A stretch of 64,000 nt of DNA from Chitinophaga pinensis DSM 2588 (GCF_000024005.1 NC_013132.1:2722001-2786000), one strand, 5' to 3'. Numbered from the stretch's first letter, positions 34,892 to 43,979 are shown. Notes: generated by a model not told the origin, from the letters alone. Numbers and translations: made by a program.

Positions 34892-35734
34892 TTATTTAAA
34901 GTCGGTGGACAAGGTCACTTCGCGGTTAGCCGCAATACCTTGTTGCAACATATCTATCTTATAATTTGCAAACAGCAGGGCATCCGAACCCAACAGCAAA
35001 CGTAATGGTGCTTCTGCAGCTGTTGAGGTAGCAATTATTACTGCCGCCAGTTTAGCCGGATCGCCTAACTGTGTGCCAGGCACCTCTTCTTTGTGTTTGC
35101 GTTTTTCTTCCTGAATAGTGCTATATGCTGCGATCGGATGTTCCGGAACAATAATGGAACCGCTGCTCAGGAAGTTTGTACGTACATATCCTGGTTCGAT
35201 GATCGTTACCTGGATGCCGAATGGCTGTACTTCCTGTGCCAATGCTTCAGATATACCTTCCACAGCGAATTTACTGCCACAGTAGAGTCCCCAGCCACCA
35301 CCTGCAATCAGGCCAAATACACTGGAGATATTGAAGATACGACCGCTGCCAGCTGCACGCATATGTGGTAATACGGCACGGGTTACGTTCAGCAAACCAA
35401 ATACATTGATATCAAAAATAGCCTGGGCTTCCTTCGCAGATGTTTCTTCGATACCGCCAATCAGACCATAACCGGCATTGTTTACCAGTACATCAATGGA
35501 TGTAAACTGTTTAATCGTGGCGTCTACCGCTTTGGCGATGCTTGTTTCATCATTCAGATCAACCTGTAAAGGGAGGAACTGTGCGGAGGTATTGCCTACC
35601 GCTTTTTTCAATGTATTGAGGTTACGGCCGGTTGCCGCTACATTATATCCTGCTGCAAGTAACTGATTCACCAGTTCAAGACCAATACCCTGCGAACAGC
35701 CTGTTACAAACCATGTTTTTCTTTGTGTGTCCAT
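34892..35734 (-). CDS. Short-chain dehydrogenase/reductase (SDR)
   Basis: 280 residues, classical SDR: TGCSQGIGLELVNQLLAAGY (11-30, NAD(P) binding), NNAGYGLIGG (about 85-94), ISSVFG, and the catalytic YCGSKFAVEG (about 154-163). Start ATG 35734. It is similar in layout to the SDR at 8106-8954 (same FNISSVFG and YxGSKFAVEGIS blocks) and like it lies next to an AraC regulator, here on the same strand just upstream (87 nt). Substrate unknown; probably an oxidoreductase of stress or secondary metabolism. Confidence 0.9.
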   Translation of the reverse strand: MDTQRKTWFVTGCSQGIGLELVNQLLAAGYNVAATGRNLNTLKKAVGNTSAQFLPLQVDLNDETSIAKAVDATIKQFTSIDVLVNNAGYGLIGGIEETSAKEAQAIFDINVFGLLNVTRAVLPHMRAAGSGRIFNISSVFGLIAGGGWGLYCGSKFAVEGISEALAQEVQPFGIQVTIIEPGYVRTNFLSSGSIIVPEHPIAAYSTIQEEKRKHKEEVPGTQLGDPAKLAAVIIATSTAAEAPLRLLLGSDALLFANYKIDMLQQGIAANREVTLSTDFK

Positions 35735-35820
35735 AATTCTGATGTTTTAATTTTATGACACAAAGGAACAAACATTGCACTGTCGGGGACTTGATCAAAC
35801 CGTAACAATACTTGTGAGTT

Positions 35821-36759
35821 TCAAATATTGACCTGCAGCAAGGCATTTTTCCGGAACCTGGAAGGGGTGATATGTTCTTTTTTATTGAAGAAGGACGTAA
35901 AGGCCGCATGTTCGGAGAAACCCAGGGTGTAACTGATGGCATTAATGTCCCAGTCAGTTTGCAGCAATAACACCTTGGCCTCATATAGTAACCTGTCCTG
36001 TATATGTTCCCGCAGGGTCTTGCCGGTCTGGTTTCTCACCAGCGTATTCAGGTAGTTGGGATGTACATTCAACTGATCGGCAAACTCGCCCGCTGTTTTC
36101 ATCTTCACCACATCGTCCATCGTTTTTACCTGGAAATTGGTTTCCAATAGTGACAGGAATCCATGTATATAACGGTAATTATCAGGAACAGCCGTATTGA
36201 CCAGGTTTCTGCCTGCCCGCTGACTTTCCAGCAAGATCATTTGCAGATGCAGGAGGATGGCTTGCTTTTTATCTTCGTTCTGTCCGCGGTCTTCTTCCCA
36301 TATCTGTTCAAATGACCTGTTGATATTAGCAGATTGTGCTTCGGTAAGTTGAACAACGGCATTAGCTGGCTGGAAGAAAGGATAGTTCCGGAACAGCTGC
36401 ACCAAATGCGTTTCCTGTGTAAAATAGGCAGGATGGATCAGGCAGAAGTGTCCGCCTGTCTCGGCGGAGGTCGTCTGCCAGGACATGATTTCATCAGGAT
36501 GTAAAAAGGCGATCTCGCCTGCATTCATTAGGTACTGATGGAGTCCGACGGTAAGGACGCCCGTTCCTGCCGTCATATGGAAGATCTTGTAAAACTGCCG
36601 GCGGTTAGGAGAGATGTAGTCCTTTACAGGATAACGTTCTCTGTTTTCGACACTGAAATATTTTGCATCAAGCGGGTATAATTCCACATTTAAAAAGGGA
36701 ACTTTGAAATTTTCGTTGGCAAAACTTTCCAGCCCGAGGCGTGGCACATCTTTTTCCAT
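35821..36759 (-). CDS. AraC-family transcriptional regulator
   Basis: 312 residues. N-terminal cupin-type sensor region (FYKIFHMTAGTGVLTVGLHQ, GEIAFLHPDEIMSW), C-terminal AraC double helix-turn-helix: AGEFADQLNVHPNYLNTLVR and INAISYTLGFSEHAAFTSFF. It differs from the regulator at 9241 in the sensor half. Divergent from modA with a 119-bp spacer and upstream of an SDR gene, which is its likely target. Effector unknown. Confidence 0.92.
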   Translation of the reverse strand: MEKDVPRLGLESFANENFKVPFLNVELYPLDAKYFSVENRERYPVKDYISPNRRQFYKIFHMTAGTGVLTVGLHQYLMNAGEIAFLHPDEIMSWQTTSAETGGHFCLIHPAYFTQETHLVQLFRNYPFFQPANAVVQLTEAQSANINRSFEQIWEEDRGQNEDKKQAILLHLQMILLESQRAGRNLVNTAVPDNYRYIHGFLSLLETNFQVKTMDDVVKMKTAGEFADQLNVHPNYLNTLVRNQTGKTLREHIQDRLLYEAKVLLLQTDWDINAISYTLGFSEHAAFTSFFNKKEHITPSRFRKNALLQVNI

Positions 36760-36830
36760 ACTGAAAATTACGATTTTTATTGTTAATGCTGAATTGAGCT
36801 ACGATATGCGTTTCCCGTTATTAATAATGT

Positions 36831-36855
36831 TATTTTTGTTATACGACGATATCGT
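36831..36855 (+). promoter_or_regulatory. Candidate modABC promoter with palindromic operator
   Basis: TATTTTTG at 36831-36838 fits the Bacteroidota -7 box. A perfect 10-bp palindrome ACGATATCGT (36846-36855) lies where transcription should start, a plausible repressor site; the modA ATG is at 36879. Confidence 0.45.
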
Positions 36856-36878
36856 GTTCATTCATCTAACATGGGATT

Positions 36879-37634
36879 ATGAAGAAACTATTCTTTGTCT
36901 TTATACTGTGCCTTGCCGTATTACAGTTATCCGCACAAACGAAGCTAACCGTTGCTGTTGCTGCGAATATGCAATACACGATCAAGGCCCTGATCGCAGC
37001 ATATAACATGACGGACAAAACAAAGATAGATGTGGTGATAGGCGCCTCCGGTGGTCTTACACAGCAGATCATGCATGGTGCGCCTTTTGATATTTTTGTT
37101 TCTGCGGATAAAGAGTTTCCGCAGAAACTGGCTGAAAACAACTTCACCCTGCTGACGCCCAAAGTATATGCACAGGGGCTGCTGGTATTATGGAGCGCGA
37201 AGCCGGGTATTCGTCCGGATGCCAATATGAAGGTATTACTGGGTACAAACATCAAAAGCATCGCAATCGCCAACCCTAAGACGGCTCCTTATGGCAGTGC
37301 CGCAGAAGCGATCCTGAAAAAATATGCGCTGTATGATAAGGTAGCCACCCGACTGATAAGAGGAGAAAGCATCACCCAGACAAGCCAGTTTATTGCTACG
37401 CAGAATGCGGATATTGGTTTTACTGCAAAGTCGATCGTTATTTCTGATGAAATGAAAGGCAAGGGTACCTGGGTGGAACTAAACACCAAAGACTACCCGG
37501 CCATCGAACAATCAGCCGCCTTGCTGAAACATGCACAGGAGAATAATAAAGCTGCAGCAGAGAAGTTCTACAACTTCCTGTATTCGGCAAAAGCAAAAGC
37601 CATTTATCATCAGTTTGGATATATCGTGAAATGA
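36879..37634 (+). CDS. modA: Molybdate ABC transporter, substrate-binding protein ModA
   Basis: 251 residues with signal peptide (about 1-20, LSAQ). Typical ModA opening KLTVAVAANMQYTIKALIAA, then IDVVIGASGGLTQQIMHGAPFDIFVSADKEFP, PKTAPYGSAAEAIL and a final DIGFTAKSIV segment. It binds molybdate or tungstate in the periplasm and hands it to ModB. First gene of modABC, overlapping modB by 4 nt. Without the structure it is not possible to separate molybdate from tungstate preference. Confidence 0.93.
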   Translation: MKKLFFVFILCLAVLQLSAQTKLTVAVAANMQYTIKALIAAYNMTDKTKIDVVIGASGGLTQQIMHGAPFDIFVSADKEFPQKLAENNFTLLTPKVYAQGLLVLWSAKPGIRPDANMKVLLGTNIKSIAIANPKTAPYGSAAEAILKKYALYDKVATRLIRGESITQTSQFIATQNADIGFTAKSIVISDEMKGKGTWVELNTKDYPAIEQSAALLKHAQENNKAAAEKFYNFLYSAKAKAIYHQFGYIVK

Positions 37635-38305
37635 TAGCGCTGGATCCTATATGGCTTACTTTGAAACTGGCACTAAACACGACATTGATATTGTTCATCG
37701 TGGCGGTGCCTTTAGCATATTTGTTATCTGTTAAGAAAACAGTCTTCAGTCTTCTCATTGAAGCGATTGTCAGTATGCCGCTGGTATTGCCGCCAACAGT
37801 GATCGGGTTTTATCTTTTGCTGGCGTTTAGTCCGGCGAACTTTTTTGGTCACTGGCTGGAAGAGACATTTGATATACGCGTTGTGTTTTCTTACGGCGGC
37901 TTATTGATTGCCTCGGTTATCTATAGTCTGCCGTTTATGGTACACCCTGTTCAGTCAGGTTTTTCCTCCTTACCGCCAAGTCTGCGGGAGGCCAGTTATT
38001 CCCTGGGTAAATCGAAATGGGAGACTTTTCTAAGAGTGCTGTTGCCCAATATCAAACCATCGCTGCTCACAGGTATTGTACTCACATTTGCACATACGGT
38101 AGGTGAGTTTGGTGTTGTGTTGATGATCGGAGGGAATATACCCGGTAAAACCCGTACAGGTTCTATTGCTATCTATGACGAGGTGGAGGCATTTAATTAT
38201 CATAATGCGAATGTCTATGCCGGCATCCTGCTGGCCCTGTCTTTTTCTATCCTGTTAGTGCTCTATGCATTTAACCGGAAGGCAGGACAGTCGAAATTTT
38301 ACTAA
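37631..38305 (+). CDS. modB: Molybdate ABC transporter, permease ModB
   Basis: 224 residues with about five membrane segments (WLTLKLALNTTLILFIVAVP at the start). The ABC-permease EAA loop is SLPPSLREASYSLGKSKWE (about 113-131) followed by LLPNIKPSLLTGIVLTFAHT and VGEFGVVLMIGGNIPGKT, the ModB signature. ATG overlaps the modA stop (ATGA). Confidence 0.95.
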   Translation: MIALDPIWLTLKLALNTTLILFIVAVPLAYLLSVKKTVFSLLIEAIVSMPLVLPPTVIGFYLLLAFSPANFFGHWLEETFDIRVVFSYGGLLIASVIYSLPFMVHPVQSGFSSLPPSLREASYSLGKSKWETFLRVLLPNIKPSLLTGIVLTFAHTVGEFGVVLMIGGNIPGKTRTGSIAIYDEVEAFNYHNANVYAGILLALSFSILLVLYAFNRKAGQSKFY

Positions 38306-38326
38306 TCTGCAAATAGCTATCAGCTT

Positions 38327-39172
38327 ATGATTGATTTCGCTTTACAGAAGACTTTACATACCGTAGAAGGGGAGATGCCGTTCAATGTCAGTGCGCGCAT
38401 TGAAAGAGGGCAATTTGTAGGCTTGTATGGGGTATCAGGTGCAGGAAAGACTTCCGTATTGCGTATGCTGGCGGGGTTTATGAAACCGGATGATGGCCAC
38501 ATAAAGGTGGGGAGTGAATTTTGGTTTTATGGTGAAGAAGCGTTTCATATGCCCACACAACACCGGAGTATCGGGTTTGTATTCCAGGATTATGCGCTGT
38601 TTCCCAATATGAATGTGGAAGAGAATATCACTTTTGCTTTACGCAAAAACGAGTCTCGCACGATCGTGGATGAATTGCTGGAATTGACAGGTTTGAAGAA
38701 CCTTGCCAAGAGAAAGATACAGACACTTTCCGGCGGACAACAACAGCGGGTAGCATTAGCCAGAGCGATTGCCAAAAGACCAGCTTTATTGCTGTTGGAT
38801 GAACCTCTATCTGCATTGGACAGTGGTATGCGTGCACAGTTGCAGGAGACTTTACTGGATGTGCATAAACGCTATGGACTAACGACTATCCTGGTGAGTC
38901 ATAATGCGGAGGAAATGGTGAAGTTAGCTGATACGGTGATTCACCTGGAGAATGGTAAGTTTCAGCGCCAGGTATCTCCTTCGGCATTCTTCCTGAACGG
39001 GGAAGATAGCTCCGGGCTGAAGGGAAAGGTAGTAGCCATAGCACCCGATGGAGAGGTTACCGTACAGGTGGAAAGCGGTGTATTGCGACTAAAATCCCCC
39101 AGACAGGACTTACATGTAAACGATCAGGTGGATATCTCCTGTAATGTAGATATGTATCATTTGAAGAAATGA
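38327..39172 (+). CDS. modC: Molybdate ABC transporter, ATP-binding protein ModC
   Basis: 281 residues. Walker A GVSGAGKTS (about 36-44), Q loop VFQDYALFPNM, ABC signature LSGGQQQRVALARAIAKRP, Walker B LLLLDEPLSALD, switch His in VSHNAEEM. C-terminal about 60 residues (GLKGKVVAIAPDGEVTVQVE) form a single MOP/TOBE-like domain, shorter than the E. coli one (protein about 352 residues). Energises molybdate import. 21 nt after modB. No molybdenum cofactor genes are in the window. Confidence 0.94.
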   Translation: MIDFALQKTLHTVEGEMPFNVSARIERGQFVGLYGVSGAGKTSVLRMLAGFMKPDDGHIKVGSEFWFYGEEAFHMPTQHRSIGFVFQDYALFPNMNVEENITFALRKNESRTIVDELLELTGLKNLAKRKIQTLSGGQQQRVALARAIAKRPALLLLDEPLSALDSGMRAQLQETLLDVHKRYGLTTILVSHNAEEMVKLADTVIHLENGKFQRQVSPSAFFLNGEDSSGLKGKVVAIAPDGEVTVQVESGVLRLKSPRQDLHVNDQVDISCNVDMYHLKK

Positions 39173-39289
39173 TAATAAGGAACATGATAGCCTGTCAACG
39201 TTAATTAAATGTTGCGGTATTGCATAGGAAGAGGAATGCGTTTACTTTTATTGTGTATAGTATGTTGGTGAACGTTCAAAAACTACGAC

Positions 39290-40087
39290 GTGAAACAAAT
39301 TGTTCAATCTCTCCTGTTAATAGTGCTTTTATTGGCCGGTCTGCAAATATCCGCGCAGTCTCCGGTTGCCACAAAACCTTACCGTCTGATTGCTCATAGA
39401 GGTCGTGTAGTAGATAGTACAACTGACCAGAATAGCCTGGAGGCACTTAATAAGGCGATCGCCCAAGGTTACTGGATGGTTGAGGTGGATCTGCGGATGA
39501 CCAAGGACAGTGTCCTCATCACACACCATGATAAAAACTTCCGTTATTCTTTTGGTCTGGACTCCGCAGTCTCTTCTATGACCTGGGCGGCTATCAGTAA
39601 ATTGCGTAATGCCAACGGTTACCGGGTACAGCGATTTGAAGAAGTACTGGCGCATTGCGAAGGGAAACTCGGCGTCATGATCGATAATAAGCTGGAGGGA
39701 AATGATACGGCTGTCTGGATCCGTTTGACCACTTTATTGAAAAAGTATGACTTATATAAAAGCGCACTGATGATTGGTACAGACGAATCCACTCCATACT
39801 TCACCGGAAAGGTCAGACTCAGTTGTACCCGTCAGCAGCTGGAAACTAATATTAACAGACCTGACTACAAGGCGTCTAATTATTACCTTTTTTCTGATAA
39901 GATCAGTAAGGAGGATTATGTCTGGGCATACGGTCATAACATCCTGGTGGTGGGTGTGATCAATGCCTGGGCATTCCAGCCGGGGGAATCGGTAACTAAG
40001 GCAGCTGCGCAGGCAGCAGCGTTGAAGGCAGCGGGTGTGCAGTGTTTTCAGATTGATGCGGAGTATCAACCGTTATTTCAAAAGTAA
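39290..40087 (+). CDS. Exported glycerophosphodiester phosphodiesterase-family protein
   Basis: 265 residues, GTG start, signal peptide about 1-22 (ISAQ). GDPD TIM barrel: LIAHRGRVVD with His36-Arg37, NSLEALNKA (Glu51), VEVDLRMTKDSVLITHHDK with Glu65, Asp67 and His79/His80. These match the metal and acid/base residues of GDPDs that split glycerophosphodiesters to glycerol 3-phosphate and an alcohol. Since it is exported, it probably works on lipid head groups or teichoic-like polymers outside the inner membrane. Single gene. Confidence 0.9.
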   Translation: MKQIVQSLLLIVLLLAGLQISAQSPVATKPYRLIAHRGRVVDSTTDQNSLEALNKAIAQGYWMVEVDLRMTKDSVLITHHDKNFRYSFGLDSAVSSMTWAAISKLRNANGYRVQRFEEVLAHCEGKLGVMIDNKLEGNDTAVWIRLTTLLKKYDLYKSALMIGTDESTPYFTGKVRLSCTRQQLETNINRPDYKASNYYLFSDKISKEDYVWAYGHNILVVGVINAWAFQPGESVTKAAAQAAALKAAGVQCFQIDAEYQPLFQK

Positions 40088-40204
40088 AGAAGAGCCGTGC
40101 GTTTGCAAGATAGCTGCTCCTGAGTCCGGATATTGAGGGGGAAGAGCGTATCAGATAGGAAACTATACATTAAGAAGAACGACAATCGTCTGCAGTAAAA
40201 TAAA

Positions 40205-40234
40205 AAAGCGAAACGATCTAAACCGTTTCGCTTT
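40205..40234 (-). terminator. Terminator of tRNA-Leu
   Basis: Perfect 11-bp stem AAAGCGAAACG / CGTTTCGCTTT, 8-nt loop, T-run on the minus strand, starting 2 nt after the tRNA 3' end. Confidence 0.9.
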
Positions 40235-40236
40235 CG

Positions 40237-40320
40237 TGCGGAAGAGGAGATTCGAACTCCCAAGCCCTTTCAGGCACTACCACCTCAAAGTAGCGCGTCT
40301 ACCAATTTCGCCACCTCCGC
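40237..40320 (-). tRNA. tRNA-Leu (GAG)
   Basis: Class II tRNA of 84 nt on the minus strand. Acceptor GCGGAGG pairs with CTTCCGC (one G-U), discriminator A; the D arm contains TTGGTAGACGC; the anticodon arm is CTACT-TTGAGGT-GGTAG with anticodon GAG; a long variable arm follows (TGCCTGAAAGGGCT); T arm with GTTCGAATC. CCA is not encoded. Confidence 0.95.
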
Positions 40321-40335
40321 AGCTCTGAAGTGGTG

Positions 40336-40366
40336 CAAAATTAATCGGTTTTTGATAACGAACAAA
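40336..40366 (-). promoter_or_regulatory. Promoter of tRNA-Leu
   Basis: On the minus strand TTTG (plus 40366-40363), 19 nt, then TAATTTTG (plus 40343-40336): both Bacteroidota sigma-factor boxes at the usual spacing, 15 nt before the tRNA 5' end. Confidence 0.75.
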
Positions 40367-40384
40367 TTTAATTAGTAATTAACA

Positions 40385-41533
40385 TCATTTTCTTAGCAGA
40401 ATTCTGAAGGTCGTTCCCTTGTTAAGCTCCGACCAGCGTACAGTTAGCCGCCCTTTATGGTATTCTTCAATAATTCTTTTTGCAAGGGATAATCCCAGCC
40501 CCCAACCCCGTTTTTTGGTGCTAAAGCCGGGTTTGAAGACTTTTTCGAAATTAGCTTTTGGGATGCCTTTACCATTATCGGTGATGTCAATGACGATGTT
40601 TGTGGGATGATTTTCTATATAAAGATCGATAGTGCCTTTTCCTTCCATGGCATCCAGCGCGTTTTTCAGCAGATTTTCAATGACCCAGTCAAATAATGAA
40701 GGCGATATCATCGCAGGAATTTCATGTTCCTGGCAATGCATGGTCAGAATGACTTTCTGCGGCGCTCTTTTCCGGATGTAGGTAACCATCGATTCCACCT
40801 GACTGACTACATCACGTTCTTCCAGTTGCGGCACACTACCTATTTTGGAGAAACGTTCTGTAATGAGTTTCAGTCTGTCGACGTCTTTACGCAATTCCGT
40901 CGCTACCAGTTCGTTGCCTTCATTGTCTTTCAGGATCTCTATCCATGCCTCTATGGAAGACAGGGGAGTACCCAGCTGGTGGGCCGTTTCCTTGGCCATA
41001 CCCACCCATAAAAGGTTCTGGGTAGCACGGTTGGAAGTGGACAATGCGACGAGTACGATACTGATAAACAGGGCGACTACAATCAGCTGAATATATGGGT
41101 AATAACGTACCTGTTTCAGGATCAGGGAGTCGCCGTAATAGATGTAATTATAGAGATTGTTTTTGGCGTCGATCTCCATAATAAATGGCGGGTGCTGATT
41201 TTTGAAAGTGGTCAGCTGATTTTCCATGTATTTGGGATTGCCTGCCAGTTTGGTCGTATCAAGATTACGGGAGTCGATGATGTGACCATTCTCGTTGGTG
41301 ATAATAACGGGAATGCTGGTATTATTTGTGATAATCTCTACGGCCAGGTTCAGGTTCGCTTCATCGGAAGCCTGGAGCAATTCCCGGTTGGCAGCCACCC
41401 AGGTGGCTACTTTCTTGGTTTCTTCTTCTTCCAGTTTGCTGGCGATGCTGCTTACGTACCAGATTGTACCCACAATGATGATCACCGCTGTGGATACCAG
41501 TACAAACTTCCAGCCTATAACCTGTTTAAACAT
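40385..41533 (-). CDS. Membrane sensor histidine kinase
   Basis: 382 residues starting at MFKQVIGWKF; a longer frame to 41563 is less likely. Two membrane segments (7-28 and 146-166) frame a periplasmic sensor of about 115 residues. The dimerisation box is unusual, GMAKETAHQLGTPLSSIEAW with His185, a HisKA form common in Bacteroidota, then HATPase motifs ENLLKNALDAM (N), DNGKGIP (G1), FSTKKRGWGLGLSLAKRI (G2). There is no adjacent response regulator, so it is an orphan kinase. It is divergent from a glycosyltransferase gene, 108 bp apart. Confidence 0.92.
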   Translation of the reverse strand: MFKQVIGWKFVLVSTAVIIIVGTIWYVSSIASKLEEEETKKVATWVAANRELLQASDEANLNLAVEIITNNTSIPVIITNENGHIIDSRNLDTTKLAGNPKYMENQLTTFKNQHPPFIMEIDAKNNLYNYIYYGDSLILKQVRYYPYIQLIVVALFISIVLVALSTSNRATQNLLWVGMAKETAHQLGTPLSSIEAWIEILKDNEGNELVATELRKDVDRLKLITERFSKIGSVPQLEERDVVSQVESMVTYIRKRAPQKVILTMHCQEHEIPAMISPSLFDWVIENLLKNALDAMEGKGTIDLYIENHPTNIVIDITDNGKGIPKANFEKVFKPGFSTKKRGWGLGLSLAKRIIEEYHKGRLTVRWSELNKGTTFRILLRK

Positions 41534-41641
41534 ACTGGGGACTAAATTAAGTATAATGTGCAATAAGTGTAGTGTAGTCAGAAGCTATTATAATTTGTTG
41601 CATATTTGTAAGGGGAAAAATTATTATTCACGCGTAAAAGA

Positions 41642-42673
41642 GTGCTTTTGTCTGTATTACCATCGGTAGCTGTTGTTATATTGAATTGGAATGGACGTAG
41701 TTTTCTGGAAAAGTTTCTGCCATCGGTATGCAGTTCTACATACGGGAACCTGCAACTGTATGTGGCGGATAATGCTTCTACAGATGACAGTGTGGCATTT
41801 GTGCGTGAAAAGTTTCCGCAGGTCAGCATTATTCAGAATCCCACCAACGACGGGTTTGCGGGCGGTTATAACATGGCCCTGCAGCATGTAAAGGCGGATA
41901 TATATGTATTACTGAATCAGGATGTGGAAGTGGAACCGGGCTGGATTGAGCCGGTTGTGGCGCAGATGGTACGCGATCATCATGTAGCTGCCTGTCAGCC
42001 TAAATTACGTTTCTATCACAACAAGCAGGAATTTGAATATGCCGGAGCGGCAGGAGGATGGATGGATATCCTGGGATATACCTTCTGCAGAGGCAGAATA
42101 TTATATACCACAGAGATGGACGAGGGACAGTATGATGATGCACAGGATATTTTCTGGGCAACAGGTGCCGCGCTGTTTATCCGTTCGGCCTGTTTTCATG
42201 AAGTAGGCGGTTTTGACGCCAGTTTCTTCGCCCATATGGAAGAGGTAGATCTGTGCTGGCGACTCAAAAGAGCCGGTTACCGTATCTGTTACTGTCCGGA
42301 TTCTATTGTATATCATGTGGGAGGGGGGAGTCTGCCGCAGGGCAATCCCCGTAAACTGTACCTGAACTTCCGGAATAACCTGATGATGTTGTGGAAAAAC
42401 CTGCATCCGGCTGACCGCTGGATCGTATTATCCCAACGTTTTTTCCTGGACCTGCTGGCGGCCGTGAAGAGCCTGGTGGCAGGGAAGCCTGCTGATATGA
42501 AGGCGATATTCAGGGCTTATGTGGATTATCGTCGTTGGCGGAAGAGTTATAAATTATCGTCCGACAGGCTACCACAGAAGCGTTTGCTGGAACTATCAGG
42601 GGTCTTTCATGGTATCATGATATGGCGTTATTACTTCCTGAACCGTAAGACTTTCGGGACTTTGGAAAAATAA
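41642..42673 (+). CDS. Family 2 glycosyltransferase (rhamnosyltransferase-like)
   Basis: 343 residues from a GTG start; no ATG lies near the domain start. GT-A fold: AVVILNWNGRSFLEKFLPSV (about 10-29), ADNASTDDSV, NPTNDGFAGGYNMAL, the metal-binding LLNQDVEVEPGW, and WATGAALFIRSACFHEVGGF plus EEVDLCWRLKRAGYRI. This is the WbbL/RfbF-like group that adds sugars such as rhamnose to cell-surface glycans. It has no membrane segments except weak hydrophobic stretches near the C-terminus. Donor and acceptor unknown. A 66-residue membrane protein gene follows after 51 nt. Confidence 0.92.
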   Translation: MLLSVLPSVAVVILNWNGRSFLEKFLPSVCSSTYGNLQLYVADNASTDDSVAFVREKFPQVSIIQNPTNDGFAGGYNMALQHVKADIYVLLNQDVEVEPGWIEPVVAQMVRDHHVAACQPKLRFYHNKQEFEYAGAAGGWMDILGYTFCRGRILYTTEMDEGQYDDAQDIFWATGAALFIRSACFHEVGGFDASFFAHMEEVDLCWRLKRAGYRICYCPDSIVYHVGGGSLPQGNPRKLYLNFRNNLMMLWKNLHPADRWIVLSQRFFLDLLAAVKSLVAGKPADMKAIFRAYVDYRRWRKSYKLSSDRLPQKRLLELSGVFHGIMIWRYYFLNRKTFGTLEK

Positions 42674-42724
42674 CTTGCAATATTATTTGACATGATGTAA
42701 GTTTGCAATGCGAAATAAATAGCT

Positions 42725-42925
42725 ATGGAACACAATACTGTTGAAAATAAGAGCGACTTTACCGGTAGCTGGGTATCATCTTCCCGTTTCCTGTTTTACG
42801 TGACAATCTTCTGCCTGCTGTCATTTGTTTTAGGTGGATGTTATAATCTGTTCAAGCATCGTTACAAGGGTAAACCTGAAGTTGCTGTACCAGAAAATAC
42901 ACTGTACAATCCGAAATATAAATAA
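42725..42925 (+). CDS. Small single-pass membrane protein
   Basis: 66 residues: a polar start, one membrane segment (about 22-39, FLFYVTIFCLLSFVLGGC) and a basic/polar tail (NLFKHRYKGKPEVAV). I recognise no family. It has a clear start, ends at a strong terminator and follows the glycosyltransferase gene, so it is probably real and co-transcribed. The Cys at the end of the hydrophobic stretch (LGGC) resembles a lipobox, but the N-terminus is long for a lipoprotein signal. Confidence 0.65.
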   Translation: MEHNTVENKSDFTGSWVSSSRFLFYVTIFCLLSFVLGGCYNLFKHRYKGKPEVAVPENTLYNPKYK

Positions 42926-42945
42926 GAGACTTAATTATATTGGTG

Positions 42946-42979
42946 AAAGCCTCCCGGTACTACCGGGAGGCTTTTTTTT
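42946..42979 (+). terminator. Strong terminator
   Basis: AAAGCCTCCCGGTA / TACCGGGAGGCTTT hairpin followed by a run of eight or more T, after the small membrane protein gene. Confidence 0.92.
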
Positions 42980-43259
42980 GCCTATCCCGCCCGTCAGGGC
43001 TCCTCACACTGCAATATCTTCCGGTGACATCCGGATCAAGTCCACGTCTCGTCCATGTGCAAAGCACATATTAAGCTGATAATCTTCTCTGTATAACCCC
43101 TGGAAAGTCAGGGGAACGACCCTGTAACTACCTATCTGTCCGTCTTTCGATGACCGGTTGTGTCGCGTATATCCCGGATATGACCCTGGCAGGCTGTATT
43201 TCATGTGTTCTTTTAAGAAAAATCCCATCCTGTAAGCGATTATCACCTTATGCCCCAAA

Positions 43260-43840
43260 ATCTGTCATATTCGGTTGAATATTAGCTGTATAAGCAAGAT
43301 ATCCCGTATCTACGGCTTATCTATGATTAACCTCCCTGATGCAATCGGGATTAATACGGTATAGGGAAACCTTTCTGTTGACCTGGGTATAGTCCTGATG
43401 CAGATTTACACTATTGTCAGATAATCCTGTTTGAAGTTCACAAGTACAGCTTTTAATCCTAATGATGGTTTACAGCCATTGACTCAGGAAAATCTTCCCG
43501 TTGACCTATCTGATATAGAGATAGCTTCAGAAGTCGGGTACTGTTTCAGCGCGTATTTGACAAGGAGGAAAGACGCCTCAATAAGAAAATCTTACAGCTG
43601 ACGTATTAAATACAGGAATTGTCGGATTGTATCAACAGACCTTTTAAAAGCCCAATGAGATCTGAATAGGGAAACACCTTCAGGTAGACATATCTAATGC
43701 AGGATTCACTTTACAGGCTGGGGATTATTACAGTGAACACTTTACAGGGCTAAGTTATCTGACGGGGGAGATTCGCACTAATAAATATCTTTTTGTTGTT
43801 AATGGCGTGCAGCATGATATGAAATGTATTTATAAATAAA
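43260..43840 (+). pseudogene. Gene graveyard with a repeated degenerate motif
   Basis: About 600 bp without intact frame but with coding-like traces. A motif of the kind GAAAAtCTTccxGTtGACxT occurs near 43365, 43487, 43584 and 43670; in changing frames it reads ENLSVDL, ENLPVDLSD, ENLTADV, VDISNAG. The last part reads in one frame AGFTLQAGDYYSEHFTGLSY and KYLFVVNGVQHDMKCIYK up to TAA 43838-43840. This looks like the end of a repeat-containing exported protein gene broken by several frameshifts. Spacing of the copies (about 122, 97, 86 nt) shows deletions. The ending recalls C-terminal sorting domains, without certainty. Confidence 0.4.
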
Positions 43841-43979
43841 TGATTTTCAATCATGTAGATGATATCCAAAGGATAAGGCGTATGAATGAAACAGCAATGT
43901 TGAACAAGAAGATCCGTATACAGCAAAGAAGGAGAAACACTGCCTGAAAAGGGATTAAACGCTGCTGTAAGGACATAAA

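Noticed and set aside
43004..43258. 84-codon frame on the minus strand
   Set aside because: No signal, domain or sensible start region; it lies in a decayed stretch behind a terminator. It may be part of the same gene graveyard, but I cannot support it as a gene.
43365..43690. Repeated GAAAATCTT...GAC motifs considered as CRISPR or regulatory repeats
   Set aside because: Unequal spacing, poor identity and coding-like translation; better explained as remnants of repeats in a dead gene.
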